Shown one piece after another: positions 33,137 to 40,857 of a stretch of 64,000 nucleotides of DNA. Origin of the DNA: Myxococcota bacterium (GTDB lineage Bacteria > Myxococcota > XYA12-FULL-58-9 > JALHOP01); NCBI GenBank assembly GCA_022842935.1, contig JALHOP010000001.1:372001-436000 (forward strand), written 5' to 3'. Within the stretch, counting starts at the first letter, position 1. Every line of letters begins with the position of its first letter. Under the pieces are notes generated by a model, which was not told the DNA's origin, ran no database searches, and saw nothing but the letters and a program-made list of their open reading frames with translations. The translations under genes and the position numbers were made by a program.

Positions 33137-34159
33137 ATGAGTTCACCGCTGCAGGATGTTGAGTTAGGTCGCGAAGCCGGTCTGCTCGCGGGCTACCACC
33201 ACGCGCGCTACATCGATGCCAACACTCCCGTGCATGTGATCACGCGTGTCTTTCAAGGCAGGCATCTGCTGCGGCCTTGCCCTGAGCTCAACGCGATCGT
33301 TGTAGGCGTTGTGGGACGCGCACTGGAGCGCTTCGCTGATGTTCGGCTCTACGCTGCCGCTTTCCTCTCGAACCATCTCCATCTCATGCTTCAAGGTCCG
33401 CCAACACAGGTCCCAGCGTTCATCGGTTTCATCAAACGCGAGATCTCCCGCCGTTGGGGCCACCGCCCGGATGTGGGCTGGCACGGCACGATGTGGCACG
33501 AGTACCTCGCGACAGCGTTGCCTACGCCAGACAGTGAAGTGCATTGCCTGAAGTATGTCCTGAGTCAGGGCGTCAAGGAGGGTCTGGTCGCCCGTCCCGA
33601 AGACTGGCCCGGCGTTCATTGTGCACGCTCGCTGGCGACGGGCGCACCACTGACGGGAGCATGGCTCAATGCCACAGACTATGGACGCGCGGTCGATCGT
33701 GAGGCTCGGAAGGTCCGCCCAAAACCAATTGCAAAGGAAGACTTTCTCACCGCGTACGATGTGAATTTCGCACCCATCCCGTGCTGGGCTCACCTCGACG
33801 AGCTAGCGCGGCAAGGCGAGGTTAAGCGCCTCATAGAAGAGATCGTCGCTGAAGGAGAGGCCTCGCGTGCCGGCGCTCCGCCACTAGGTGAGCGCCGGAT
33901 CCGTGGTGTATCCCTCGAGCACCGCACAAGCGTCCCTCCGCCGCCATGGTGGACACGACGGCGACGCATGCTCTGCTGGGCTTTGCCGAGCGCCGCAGCA
34001 ACCCGGTGCTTTCTTCGGGCGTACTGGACCTTTCAAGCCCGCTTTCGCGAAGCCGCGATAGAAGACGCGCGACAGCGAGGTGCTGTCTATCCAGAGGGCG
34101 CGTTCATCCCGGGAAGGTGGAAAACAAGTACACCCGCACCAACTGCCCAATCGGCTTGA
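33137..34159 (+). CDS. REP-associated tyrosine transposase-like protein (Y1/HUH family)
   Basis: A 340-residue member of the Y1_Tnp family (IS200/IS605-like, RAYT branch). HVITRVFQGRHLL is the first strand, FLSNHLHLML holds the HUH metal motif His80-Leu-His82, and CLKYVLSQGVKEGLV has the candidate catalytic Tyr140 in the typical RAYT YxxxNPVKAGLV setting, followed by EDWPGVHCARSL. These enzymes cut and rejoin single-stranded DNA at hairpin or repeat sites next to their gene; RAYTs are usually single-copy and not themselves mobile. A C-terminal region of about 150 residues, longer than in many RAYTs, has a WTRRRRM basic patch. Both sides carry repeat arrays with a shared core in inverted orientation, its likely substrates. 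Confidence 0.85.
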   Translation: MSSPLQDVELGREAGLLAGYHHARYIDANTPVHVITRVFQGRHLLRPCPELNAIVVGVVGRALERFADVRLYAAAFLSNHLHLMLQGPPTQVPAFIGFIKREISRRWGHRPDVGWHGTMWHEYLATALPTPDSEVHCLKYVLSQGVKEGLVARPEDWPGVHCARSLATGAPLTGAWLNATDYGRAVDREARKVRPKPIAKEDFLTAYDVNFAPIPCWAHLDELARQGEVKRLIEEIVAEGEASRAGAPPLGERRIRGVSLEHRTSVPPPPWWTRRRRMLCWALPSAAATRCFLRAYWTFQARFREAAIEDARQRGAVYPEGAFIPGRWKTSTPAPTAQSA

Positions 34160-34413
34160 GGCCGATCACAGAGGGCGCAAATCGCCACCTAAACACGTCT
34201 GACACTGCACGCACCACGCAACCTCTCGAGCCCGGAGGAGGGGTTCGCCGATTGGTATACGCGGCGCTGGTCTACCATCGCCGCAAGTTCCCCCGCACCC
34301 ATTCATCCACCGCCCGACCGCCACTTCGCCCGGTGCGGTGTGGAACTGCACGTGAATGAAGGTGGCGCGCAGATGGACGGCCCCAGAATCTGGTCGCTCA
34401 TCGGTCGCTCGCG
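34160..34413. other. Non-coding spacer after the transposase gene
   Basis: Between the transposase stop and the right repeat array. No coding frame with convincing composition, no RNA gene recognised. A GGTCTACCATCGCCGCAAGT stretch near 34268 and TGGTCGCTCATCGGTCGCTC near 34391 look like decayed repeat units. It may hold the recombination end of the element. Confidence 0.4.
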
Positions 34414-34560
34414 GAGAAAGTTCCTGGTCGATCTGGTCTTTGGTCTTTGGTCGATCTGGTCTCGGGGAAAGTTCCTGGTCGATCTGGTCTTCGCGGGGAA
34501 AGTTCCTGGTCGATCTGGTCTTTGGTCGATCTGGTCTTGGTCTTCTGGTCGATCTGGTCT
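34414..34560. repeat. Right repeat array flanking the RAYT transposase
   Basis: Six perfect copies of TGGTCGATCTGGTCT start at 34425, 34448, 34476, 34507, 34523 and 34546, so the period is irregular (23, 28, 31, 16, 23). Three copies are preceded by a second module, GAAAGTTCC, whose GGAA-AG-TTCC form in the second and third is a near-palindrome able to form a small hairpin. Read on the minus strand the array gives AGATCGACCAGGAAC, identical to the core of the left array on the plus strand. The irregular spacing and mosaic order distinguish it from a CRISPR or a simple satellite. Confidence 0.9.
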
Positions 34561-34622
34561 TTTCGGTGCGCGGCCCATCAGACGCTCCCGGGAACTGGTT
34601 TGCCAAGCGCCTGATGACGTAG

Positions 34623-35432
34623 ATGAATCGTATGAACCACCGAAGTGTGTTTCTCATCCTCCTCACGTGTGCCCTGGCTTGTGACAAGCGTACCGCTGAA
34701 GAAAAGGGCCGCGACCTTGCCAGCAACAAGCTCGATATGGCGCAGGGCGCGGCGAGCGCCCTCGAAGAGCGAGCCCAGAAGCTCGGCACCTCGGTGGGGC
34801 ATGGCGTTGGCGATCTCGTACGGGGGGTCGGCGGCGGTGTCGACGACGTCTTGCATCCTACCGTGGCGGTCGAGCTCGACGCGTCCGCGCGAGCGGCCGG
34901 TGTCGATGTGACCCGCGCCAGTCGCGGAGACGATGTCGCTGGTCGTGGTGTCATCGTCGCCCACCTCACGTTCGCTTCGGCTTTCGCGGGGCGTCTCGAG
35001 TTGCGCGCTTTCGGCGCGGATGGCACCGAGCTTGGCCGCGGACGCATGGATGAGACTGTTGACATTGAGGCCAGCGCGGCGACCGACGCACGTTTCGGCT
35101 TCGACGCCGCTGTGAGACTCGGCACCGTCAAGTCCTACCGTCTGCTCACGTTGCCCGCGTTGCGCCTAGCGACCCATCAGAGCCTCGAGGGCGTAACCGC
35201 GTCGCAACTCCGACTGAAGGGTAACGTCGTCTCCGTGTACCTCGTCTTCGAACGCCCCTTCCAAGGCACGATCGAGGCGCGAGCGCTCGCCGATGACGCG
35301 AGCGAGCTTGGTCGGGCGGCGCTTGGCGCTCCGCTAAAGCAGGCGGTAGGATCCGCGACGCGCATCGAGCTCGTCTTCGACGACGGGACCGCGATGGGCC
35401 GGGTTGCTGGCATCGAGCTGAAAAAGAAGTGA
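34623..35432 (+). CDS. Putative lipoprotein, unknown
   Basis: A 269-residue exported protein. MNRMNHRSVFLILLTCALAC is a plausible lipoprotein signal with Cys20. After a helical stretch (about 22-75, Ala/Glu/Lys-rich with a GDLVRGVGGGVDDVL segment) come two similar beta-rich halves, about 80-165 and 180-265. Each contains a GxxVSVYLxFxxPFxGxIEARAxxDDxxELGRA-like line (compare IVAHLTFASAFAGRLELRAFG with VVSVYLVFERPFQGTIEARAL), so this looks like an internal domain duplication. No named family is recognised. It starts 62 bp after the right repeat array and is convergent with the S41 protease gene. Confidence 0.65.
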   Translation: MNRMNHRSVFLILLTCALACDKRTAEEKGRDLASNKLDMAQGAASALEERAQKLGTSVGHGVGDLVRGVGGGVDDVLHPTVAVELDASARAAGVDVTRASRGDDVAGRGVIVAHLTFASAFAGRLELRAFGADGTELGRGRMDETVDIEASAATDARFGFDAAVRLGTVKSYRLLTLPALRLATHQSLEGVTASQLRLKGNVVSVYLVFERPFQGTIEARALADDASELGRAALGAPLKQAVGSATRIELVFDDGTAMGRVAGIELKKK

Positions 35433-35441
35433 GCGCTCGCC

Positions 35442-37325
35442 TCAGCGTCCTGCTGTCGCGATCATCCCCGTGATGGTGCGGTTCACCGCCTCCTTCATGT
35501 CGGCGCCATCCTCACGCAGATCGCGGAAGGTTGGCGAATACGTGACCTCGGGCTTCACACCGCGTCCCTCGATAGGGTTCTCCACCCGCGATGGGTCTTC
35601 GTCGCCCAAGTCGGCGACACTACCGGTGATGGTCACGAAGTCGATGCCGACCTTGTTGAGCCACTTTTCGCGAATGACATAGCCACCGGCGCCCGCCGTG
35701 GTCTCGCCCATGATCAGCGCGCGTTTGTTTTGTTGCAGAGCCGACGGGAAGAAATCGCCGCATGAGTAGCAGGTCGCGTTGACGAGGCAGAGAATCGGTT
35801 TGCTATAGGTCGCGCGCGTCGAGGGATTCACGACGCCGATACCAGTCAGTGGGAAAGCGTCGGTGAAGTCTTTGCCGGCGTCGAATTCAGCCTTGATGTG
35901 CCGCGCATGGCCTCGCATCTTCTCGGCGAGGTCGAGCGTCACGGGGTAGCCAGCGATGGTCTTCCCCAACACCTTGCGGGCCTGCGCGTCCGTTTTGACG
36001 GCCTTGAGCTCTTCGAGCAACTCGTCGGCATCGAACGCCTCTTGGGGTGTGATCTTCTCCTGTTGCTTGGGCATCTTCAGCGGCTCGGTCGAGAGCATCG
36101 AGAGCAGCGCCATCATGTAGTGGAAGTACCCGCCGGGGTTGTTCTGCTGATCGATGACCAGGGCGTCGGTCGTCGCCTCGAACTTTTCGATGAGCTCCGC
36201 GAACGCCTCCACGGCCGCGTCGGGGTCGTCGACATCAAACGAGCTGATGCGGATGACTCCGACGTTTTTTCCCTCGGGCGTTCGATAGACGTACGCGTCG
36301 AAGGGATTCTTTGAATCGGTGCGGAAGATGATGGGGCCGAGGTCCGGCAGCAGCGTCTTGCGCCCACCCATGAGGAAAGGGTCGGCTGCTCCGCTCTTTG
36401 GTGATTTCGCCGCCTGGATCGCTTCCTGATCGACGAAGCGATGTGCCGTCATGTCGAGGGTGCGTGTGCGGGGCGCTTCGGCGCCTCGGATATTGAGGAT
36501 GCCACTACCGACCGGCTTGGGGTTGATGCGCTCGGACGTCACGTTCCAAGCGAGATCATGCGTCAGCACCTTTCCGTCGGCGCGCTTGAATTTGATGGTG
36601 CGCGTTTGCTCGCTTGGCAGCGGCTCGGCGACTCGGCCGCGAAGCACCGTGAGCATGGTCGCGGCGGCGGCATCATCCGCTTTGGCGTTGCTACGCGGAA
36701 GATACGCGAGATTACGCGTCACGGCCTCGGTGATTGGCTTGCCGTCGATCTCGAGCACTTCGTCGCCCTCTTGGAAGGGGAAGTCGCTCTCTGGCAGTTT
36801 CTCGCGGTCGACCGAGCTGACGGCGTAGCGCCCTTCGATTGGCCGGATACGGAAGGGAAGGCGCGCCTCGCTGGTGCGCAGCAGGGCCATATTCACGTGA
36901 TAGTCGTTCATTGCATTGATGAACTTATGCGCGAGCAACTGGAAGTCGGCGACCATGGCATCTTGGCTGCGCGTCGGGTCGATGATCGCCGCGATCGCTG
37001 CGCGCGTTTCGGCCTCGGCCTTGTCGACGTCCCAACCGTGGTCCTGCTTCTTGACCACGGCGGCCCCGTAGCGGGCCCGGTAGCGGTCCGCGAGTGTCCG
37101 CAGTTCATTCTCGAAGAGCTGTTTGAGTGCCGCAGCTCCCTTTCTTCCGATGCCGGCCGTTGGCGCAGCGCTTGCTCCCTGGAGCTTGGGCGGGCTCGCG
37201 GTCGACACGACGTCGGCCGTCGGATTGGCGGTGGGGGAAGTCGACGCGACGGCGCCAAGGGCCACTGGGGGCAAAAGGCTCGCGCCGATCACGCGCTTGG
37301 AAGGCGTAACCCGAGTATCCGACAT
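35442..37325 (-). CDS. S41-family peptidase (C-terminal processing protease-like) with PDZ domain
   Basis: A 627-residue protein. A PDZ segment lies near 175-210 (FPFQEGDEVLEIDGKPIT). The S41 core follows: GVIRISSFD, ALVIDQQNNPGGYFHYMMALL, then KPILCLVNATCYSCGDFF, with the catalytic Ser in the TCYSCGD elbow, and RALIMGETTAGAGGY before ITGSVADLGDEDP. The closing IEGRGVKPEVTYSPTFRDL matches the family's GxGVxPD ending. S41 proteases cleave unfolded C-termini, usually in the periplasm. A short hydrophobic stretch near residues 14-28 could be a signal anchor. Cys residues flanking the Ser are unusual. It is convergent with the lipoprotein gene (9 bp apart). Confidence 0.83.
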   Translation of the reverse strand: MSDTRVTPSKRVIGASLLPPVALGAVASTSPTANPTADVVSTASPPKLQGASAAPTAGIGRKGAAALKQLFENELRTLADRYRARYGAAVVKKQDHGWDVDKAEAETRAAIAAIIDPTRSQDAMVADFQLLAHKFINAMNDYHVNMALLRTSEARLPFRIRPIEGRYAVSSVDREKLPESDFPFQEGDEVLEIDGKPITEAVTRNLAYLPRSNAKADDAAAATMLTVLRGRVAEPLPSEQTRTIKFKRADGKVLTHDLAWNVTSERINPKPVGSGILNIRGAEAPRTRTLDMTAHRFVDQEAIQAAKSPKSGAADPFLMGGRKTLLPDLGPIIFRTDSKNPFDAYVYRTPEGKNVGVIRISSFDVDDPDAAVEAFAELIEKFEATTDALVIDQQNNPGGYFHYMMALLSMLSTEPLKMPKQQEKITPQEAFDADELLEELKAVKTDAQARKVLGKTIAGYPVTLDLAEKMRGHARHIKAEFDAGKDFTDAFPLTGIGVVNPSTRATYSKPILCLVNATCYSCGDFFPSALQQNKRALIMGETTAGAGGYVIREKWLNKVGIDFVTITGSVADLGDEDPSRVENPIEGRGVKPEVTYSPTFRDLREDGADMKEAVNRTITGMIATAGR

Positions 37326-37404
37326 CGCTGACCTCCGGGGATTTCCGAAGTATCGACCGAGTCATGGGACGCGTTGCTGGGGTTTGAGGTAGAGTACCGG
37401 TCCC

Positions 37405-38577
37405 ATGTCCAAGCCCACCTTCGATGCGCCGCCCCCTCCGGCCGACCTCGACGGCCTCAGGCGCGAGAATCAGGCTCTCCGCAAGGAAGTCGAGCGCTTC
37501 AGACAAAGCGAAGCCAAGGCGGCCGAGCGCAAGAAGCGCATCGCCAAGGCGGCTGGGTCGATGCTCCTGCCCGTCTTCGATCGCCAGCGCGTGGTGCGAA
37601 GCTTCATGGCGCTCATCGAGACCGTGGCAGGCTTCGCTGGGCCGCGCGAGGCCTGGCCCACACGTGACGATGTCATCAACGACGGCAAGCTGTTCGCGGT
37701 CGCGTTCATGCGCTTCGTGGTCAAGCGACGCGTGTTCATGTTCGTGTTTTCGTTGCTCGCCTTCAGCGTGCCTGGCCTGCAGCTTTACGTCGCGCTCAAG
37801 CAGAACGAGATCATCGAGAACCAGAACAAATACTTCGATATCCAGGTCTATGACACGGTGACGCGCGCGATCACGAGCGGTGACACGACGGCCAAGCAGA
37901 TCACCACCGCGCTACTTGCCCGCGAGGACTTCGATCTCCTGAACGGCATCATTGCACAGGTTTTCACGACTGAGGCGAGTGGTGCCTTCAGCTCGCAAGA
38001 CGTCGGCCGCTCGCAGGGCTTGTTCCTACGCGAGAGCGCGGCGCGTGGCCATCTCGTCGCGGCGCTCACCCAGGCCATCGAACGTCGCGGCGAGCACGTC
38101 GGCGCGAACAAGACCTGGGCCGAGCTCGAGCCGACCTTGCGCGCGGTGATGGTCGACGCAAGCTACCGTGTGCCGCAGCTCCTGCGTGCGAGCGGAGGGG
38201 TCGACGACCCGTCCATCAATCACGAAGCGCTGCGATATGTTTTCAACCTTGGCCTGCTGGTTCGTAAGTCGTGGGCGTGCGCCGTGTCCGCTTCAGAAGA
38301 CAAGCGTTTCTTCGCGGCGGTCGCCGGCTACTTCAACGGTGCTGCGCAAGCGCGCACGAGCAGCGACACCCAGTTCCACACCGTCTTCGTATCGGGCACG
38401 CAAGAGGTGCTACTCGACCTCGCAGAACGGCCTGGCCTCGGGGAAGCTCCCAAGAAGACCCCCGACGACAAGGTGCCGCAACTGCTCGCCAAGGGTTTCC
38501 AGACGCTGCGCCAGGGCGTCGCGCCGAAAAACGCCGCGGCGTGGGATAACTTCAAGAGGACGCTGGAGGTCCCATGA
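37405..38577 (+). CDS. Membrane-anchored protein with N-terminal coiled coil, unknown
   Basis: A 390-residue protein. Residues 12-50 form a charged coiled coil (ADLDGLRRENQALRKEVERF and on), a cytoplasmic segment follows, one membrane helix lies at about 110-130 (VFMFVFSLLAFSVPGLQLYV), and a 260-residue, mostly helical C-terminal part would then be periplasmic. The predicted topology is cytoplasmic coil, span, periplasmic domain. No family recognised. Its stop overlaps the start of a lipoprotein gene by 4 bp (ATGA), so the two products probably work together in the envelope. It is divergent from the S41 protease gene (79 bp). Confidence 0.65.
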   Translation: MSKPTFDAPPPPADLDGLRRENQALRKEVERFRQSEAKAAERKKRIAKAAGSMLLPVFDRQRVVRSFMALIETVAGFAGPREAWPTRDDVINDGKLFAVAFMRFVVKRRVFMFVFSLLAFSVPGLQLYVALKQNEIIENQNKYFDIQVYDTVTRAITSGDTTAKQITTALLAREDFDLLNGIIAQVFTTEASGAFSSQDVGRSQGLFLRESAARGHLVAALTQAIERRGEHVGANKTWAELEPTLRAVMVDASYRVPQLLRASGGVDDPSINHEALRYVFNLGLLVRKSWACAVSASEDKRFFAAVAGYFNGAAQARTSSDTQFHTVFVSGTQEVLLDLAERPGLGEAPKKTPDDKVPQLLAKGFQTLRQGVAPKNAAAWDNFKRTLEVP

Positions 38578-39884
38578 AACGCTTGGCTCTCGCCTTCGTC
38601 GTATTTACTGCCTGCGGTTCGGAGCCCAAGGGGCAAGGTCCAGTGGTCGCCGTCAATGACGCGGCCGCCTGGCGCAAAGGCATCATGCCTCCCGAGCTTG
38701 CGAGCTTCGTGGTCGCGGTTGGAGAGGGTTCGAACGAAGACGCGGCACGCGCGGCCGCTATGCAGACGCTCGAGCGTTCCATCTGGGGCGAAGTACCGGT
38801 GCCACAGAGCCCGACCGTACCGCGCTCCGACCTGCTCGAGAAGACCGATGCTGGGGACACGCACGCCGTGCTCGTCGCGGTCGACAAGGCCGTGCTCTCT
38901 CGCGTGATGCAGGCGCGTATCGCGACCATCGGTTACGCGGCCGACGACCCGAGTGCACCCTACGGCACGCGGCTCGCCATAGCGATCGCAAACATGGCCA
39001 AGGGCCGTGAGAAGCAGCAAGCGTGCGTCTGGGTGAACACGTGCTCGACTGACGAAGGCGCAGCCATGCGCGAGGCGTTGCTTGCCCGCTTGAACGAGCT
39101 CGAGCTGGTGGCGAGCGCGGGAGGTGTACCTTTTCGCCGCGGTGTCGGTCCGCTAAAGCAAGCGACCGTGGTCGCTCGCTTGCGCGACCGTCCGACCGCG
39201 CCAGCCTACGGCATCACGTTGCGCGCGCTCGACGGAAATCAGCCCCTGGGCGGCCCCGTGAGCACTGCGAGCGACGGCTCCGCCCGCTTCGACCTCGCTG
39301 GGTGCGGGAGCATGCAAGCACGCGTCGTCCTCGATGCCCCGCAGCTCACCGACATTACGCTCCCCGAGGTCGCGGTCACGCTACGAGAGATCACCTCGAA
39401 CAACGCGCACGTCGCGGTCCACCTCGACGTTACCGCCGACGACAACCGTGTGGCCGCAGACGGCGCCGAGAAGGCATTCATCGACGCCTTGGCGAGCGTC
39501 GGCATGGCGAAGCCCGATGCCCTGTCGCCCCGTCTTGCAGCAGTGCTCGCATCGCCACGTCAGACCGACCTTGCGCTGCGCGACATGGCCGAGCTCGCCG
39601 ACGGAGCGATCGACGTCGTCGTGGCCGGCACGGTGCAGACCGCCTTTGCGAACCGGATGGGCGCACGCTCGGTTTGGCACGAGGCCAAAGCGAAGATCTC
39701 CGTCTACGATATCTGGACGGGTGCCCTGATCGCCGAGCACAGCCGCGAAGCCCAGGCCGTCGGCTTGGGCGACGGCGCCGCGCAGGCCAAGGCGATCGCC
39801 GAGGTCGCAAAGCTCCTCGCGGCCGACATCAAGAATGATGTCGTTGGGTTATCCTCTGGGGGTTCGGTGGCGCGGTCGCGCTAG
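38574..39884 (+). CDS. Putative lipoprotein, unknown
   Basis: A 436-residue exported protein. MKRLALAFVVFTAC is a lipoprotein signal (Cys14). Residues 40-120 (VAVGEGSNEDAARAAAMQTL) resemble the repeated-residue part of LPP20/LpoB-like lipoproteins. A later part, GAIDVVVAGTVQTAFANRMG then AKISVYDIWTGALIAEHSREAQAVG, is like the LpoB/CsgG type of secretion or regulator lipoproteins with its VxGxVxxxF and VxVxDxxTGxxxxxxxxEA pattern. These resemblances are by eye only. ATGA overlap with the membrane gene upstream points to a two-component envelope module. Confidence 0.62.
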   Translation: MKRLALAFVVFTACGSEPKGQGPVVAVNDAAAWRKGIMPPELASFVVAVGEGSNEDAARAAAMQTLERSIWGEVPVPQSPTVPRSDLLEKTDAGDTHAVLVAVDKAVLSRVMQARIATIGYAADDPSAPYGTRLAIAIANMAKGREKQQACVWVNTCSTDEGAAMREALLARLNELELVASAGGVPFRRGVGPLKQATVVARLRDRPTAPAYGITLRALDGNQPLGGPVSTASDGSARFDLAGCGSMQARVVLDAPQLTDITLPEVAVTLREITSNNAHVAVHLDVTADDNRVAADGAEKAFIDALASVGMAKPDALSPRLAAVLASPRQTDLALRDMAELADGAIDVVVAGTVQTAFANRMGARSVWHEAKAKISVYDIWTGALIAEHSREAQAVGLGDGAAQAKAIAEVAKLLAADIKNDVVGLSSGGSVARSR

Positions 39885-39905
39885 AGACTGTCCCTTCGCT
39901 GCCGC

Positions 39906-39927
39906 CTGAGCTCGCAACACAGCTCAG
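39906..39927. terminator. Hairpin between convergent genes (candidate terminator)
   Basis: CTGAGCT-CGCAACAC-AGCTCAG makes a perfect 7-bp stem with an 8-base loop. It covers the hslO stop codon and lies 22 bp after the lipoprotein stop. There is no T-run, so the call is tentative. Confidence 0.4.
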
Positions 39928-40829
39928 TTCTGACTGGCAATGAGCTCGTCGTGCGCAGCCTGCATGTCGTCGCGGCCCATGGTGTAAACGGTCCCGCAGA
40001 AGTCGCAGGTGACCTCGACTGGGTCGCCCTTGGCGATCATGTCGGAGAGGTCGTGGGCGGTGAGCATCCGGAGGGCTCCGCGCACGCGGTCGACGGAGCA
40101 GCGGCACTTCCAGGCGATCGCGCGTGGCTCTTCGACCGGCTCGGCGCCGGGAGCCACGTCGCGTAGCACAGCGAGAACGTCGCCCCCTTTGGCGAGCAAG
40201 CGCTTCGCGAGCTCACCGTCGCGCAGCTTCGCTGCGATGGTTTCGAGTGAGGCGACGTCGCCGTGTGGCAAGGGCTGCAAGATGACGCCTGCCGCGTGAC
40301 GGACCGCGAGCTTGTCATCGAGGAGGACCTCGCAGGTTAGGCTCGTGACGATTTGATCGGACACGCGCACCGCCGACTCGACGTCGTGATCGACCTCGCC
40401 GCTCACGAGGTCGCTCGTGCTCTGCACGAAGTCGGCGCGCCCAGGCTCGCGAATCATCGAGCAGCTGCCAGGGGCGATGGCGTGGCCGACGCGGATACGC
40501 AGCGTGGGGTCCTCGCCGGGCACCAACGGAAAGCCGATATGGGGGTTTCTCACGTAGCCGCGCAAATAACCGTCGTCCGTCATGTCGGCGAAGACCTGGC
40601 GCAGCTGGCCGCGACCGACGATTTGCAAGCTGAGCAGGCCCCGGCGTTTCTGGACCGCCGAGACCAACGCCGTGGCGGTGAGCAACCGGCCCAGCGCAAT
40701 GGAGGCCGTCGAGCCGAGATCATGCAGACGCTGAGCTTCTTGGCAGGTCGCTGTGGTGTCGGCGGCGGCGATGACGACGCCATGTGAGCGCACCAGCCAG
40801 CTGTGGACGGCATCGCGTGACATATCCAT
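39924..40829 (-). CDS. hslO: Redox-regulated chaperone Hsp33
   Basis: A 301-residue Hsp33. The N-terminal holding domain includes LLTATALVSAVQKRRGLLSLQI and GYVRNPHI; the C-terminal zinc switch is WKCRCSVDRVRGALRML followed by VTCDFCGTVY, giving the CxC...CxxC set that binds zinc when reduced and forms disulfides under oxidative stress. Hsp33 holds unfolding proteins in the cytoplasm during such stress. The ATG at 40829 (MDMSRDAVHSW) is chosen because the longer open frame adds residues unlike homologues; the ATG at 40823 is also possible. It is divergent from the MATE transporter gene with a 28-bp gap. Confidence 0.94.
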   Translation of the reverse strand: MDMSRDAVHSWLVRSHGVVIAAADTTATCQEAQRLHDLGSTASIALGRLLTATALVSAVQKRRGLLSLQIVGRGQLRQVFADMTDDGYLRGYVRNPHIGFPLVPGEDPTLRIRVGHAIAPGSCSMIREPGRADFVQSTSDLVSGEVDHDVESAVRVSDQIVTSLTCEVLLDDKLAVRHAAGVILQPLPHGDVASLETIAAKLRDGELAKRLLAKGGDVLAVLRDVAPGAEPVEEPRAIAWKCRCSVDRVRGALRMLTAHDLSDMIAKGDPVEVTCDFCGTVYTMGRDDMQAAHDELIASQN

Positions 40830-40857
40830 CGGTCTATCATAAGAGCGCGCCAAGGCG

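Noticed and set aside
32857-34560. CRISPR arrays
   Set aside because: Repeats are short, spacing is irregular (16-31 bp), spacers are mostly made of the same repeat text, and no cas gene is present.
34166-35131. Minus-strand frame of 321 codons with repeated RPDRPKTRSTRNF-like text
   Set aside because: It is the translation of the right repeat array plus antisense of the lipoprotein gene; the protein repeats come from the DNA repeats.
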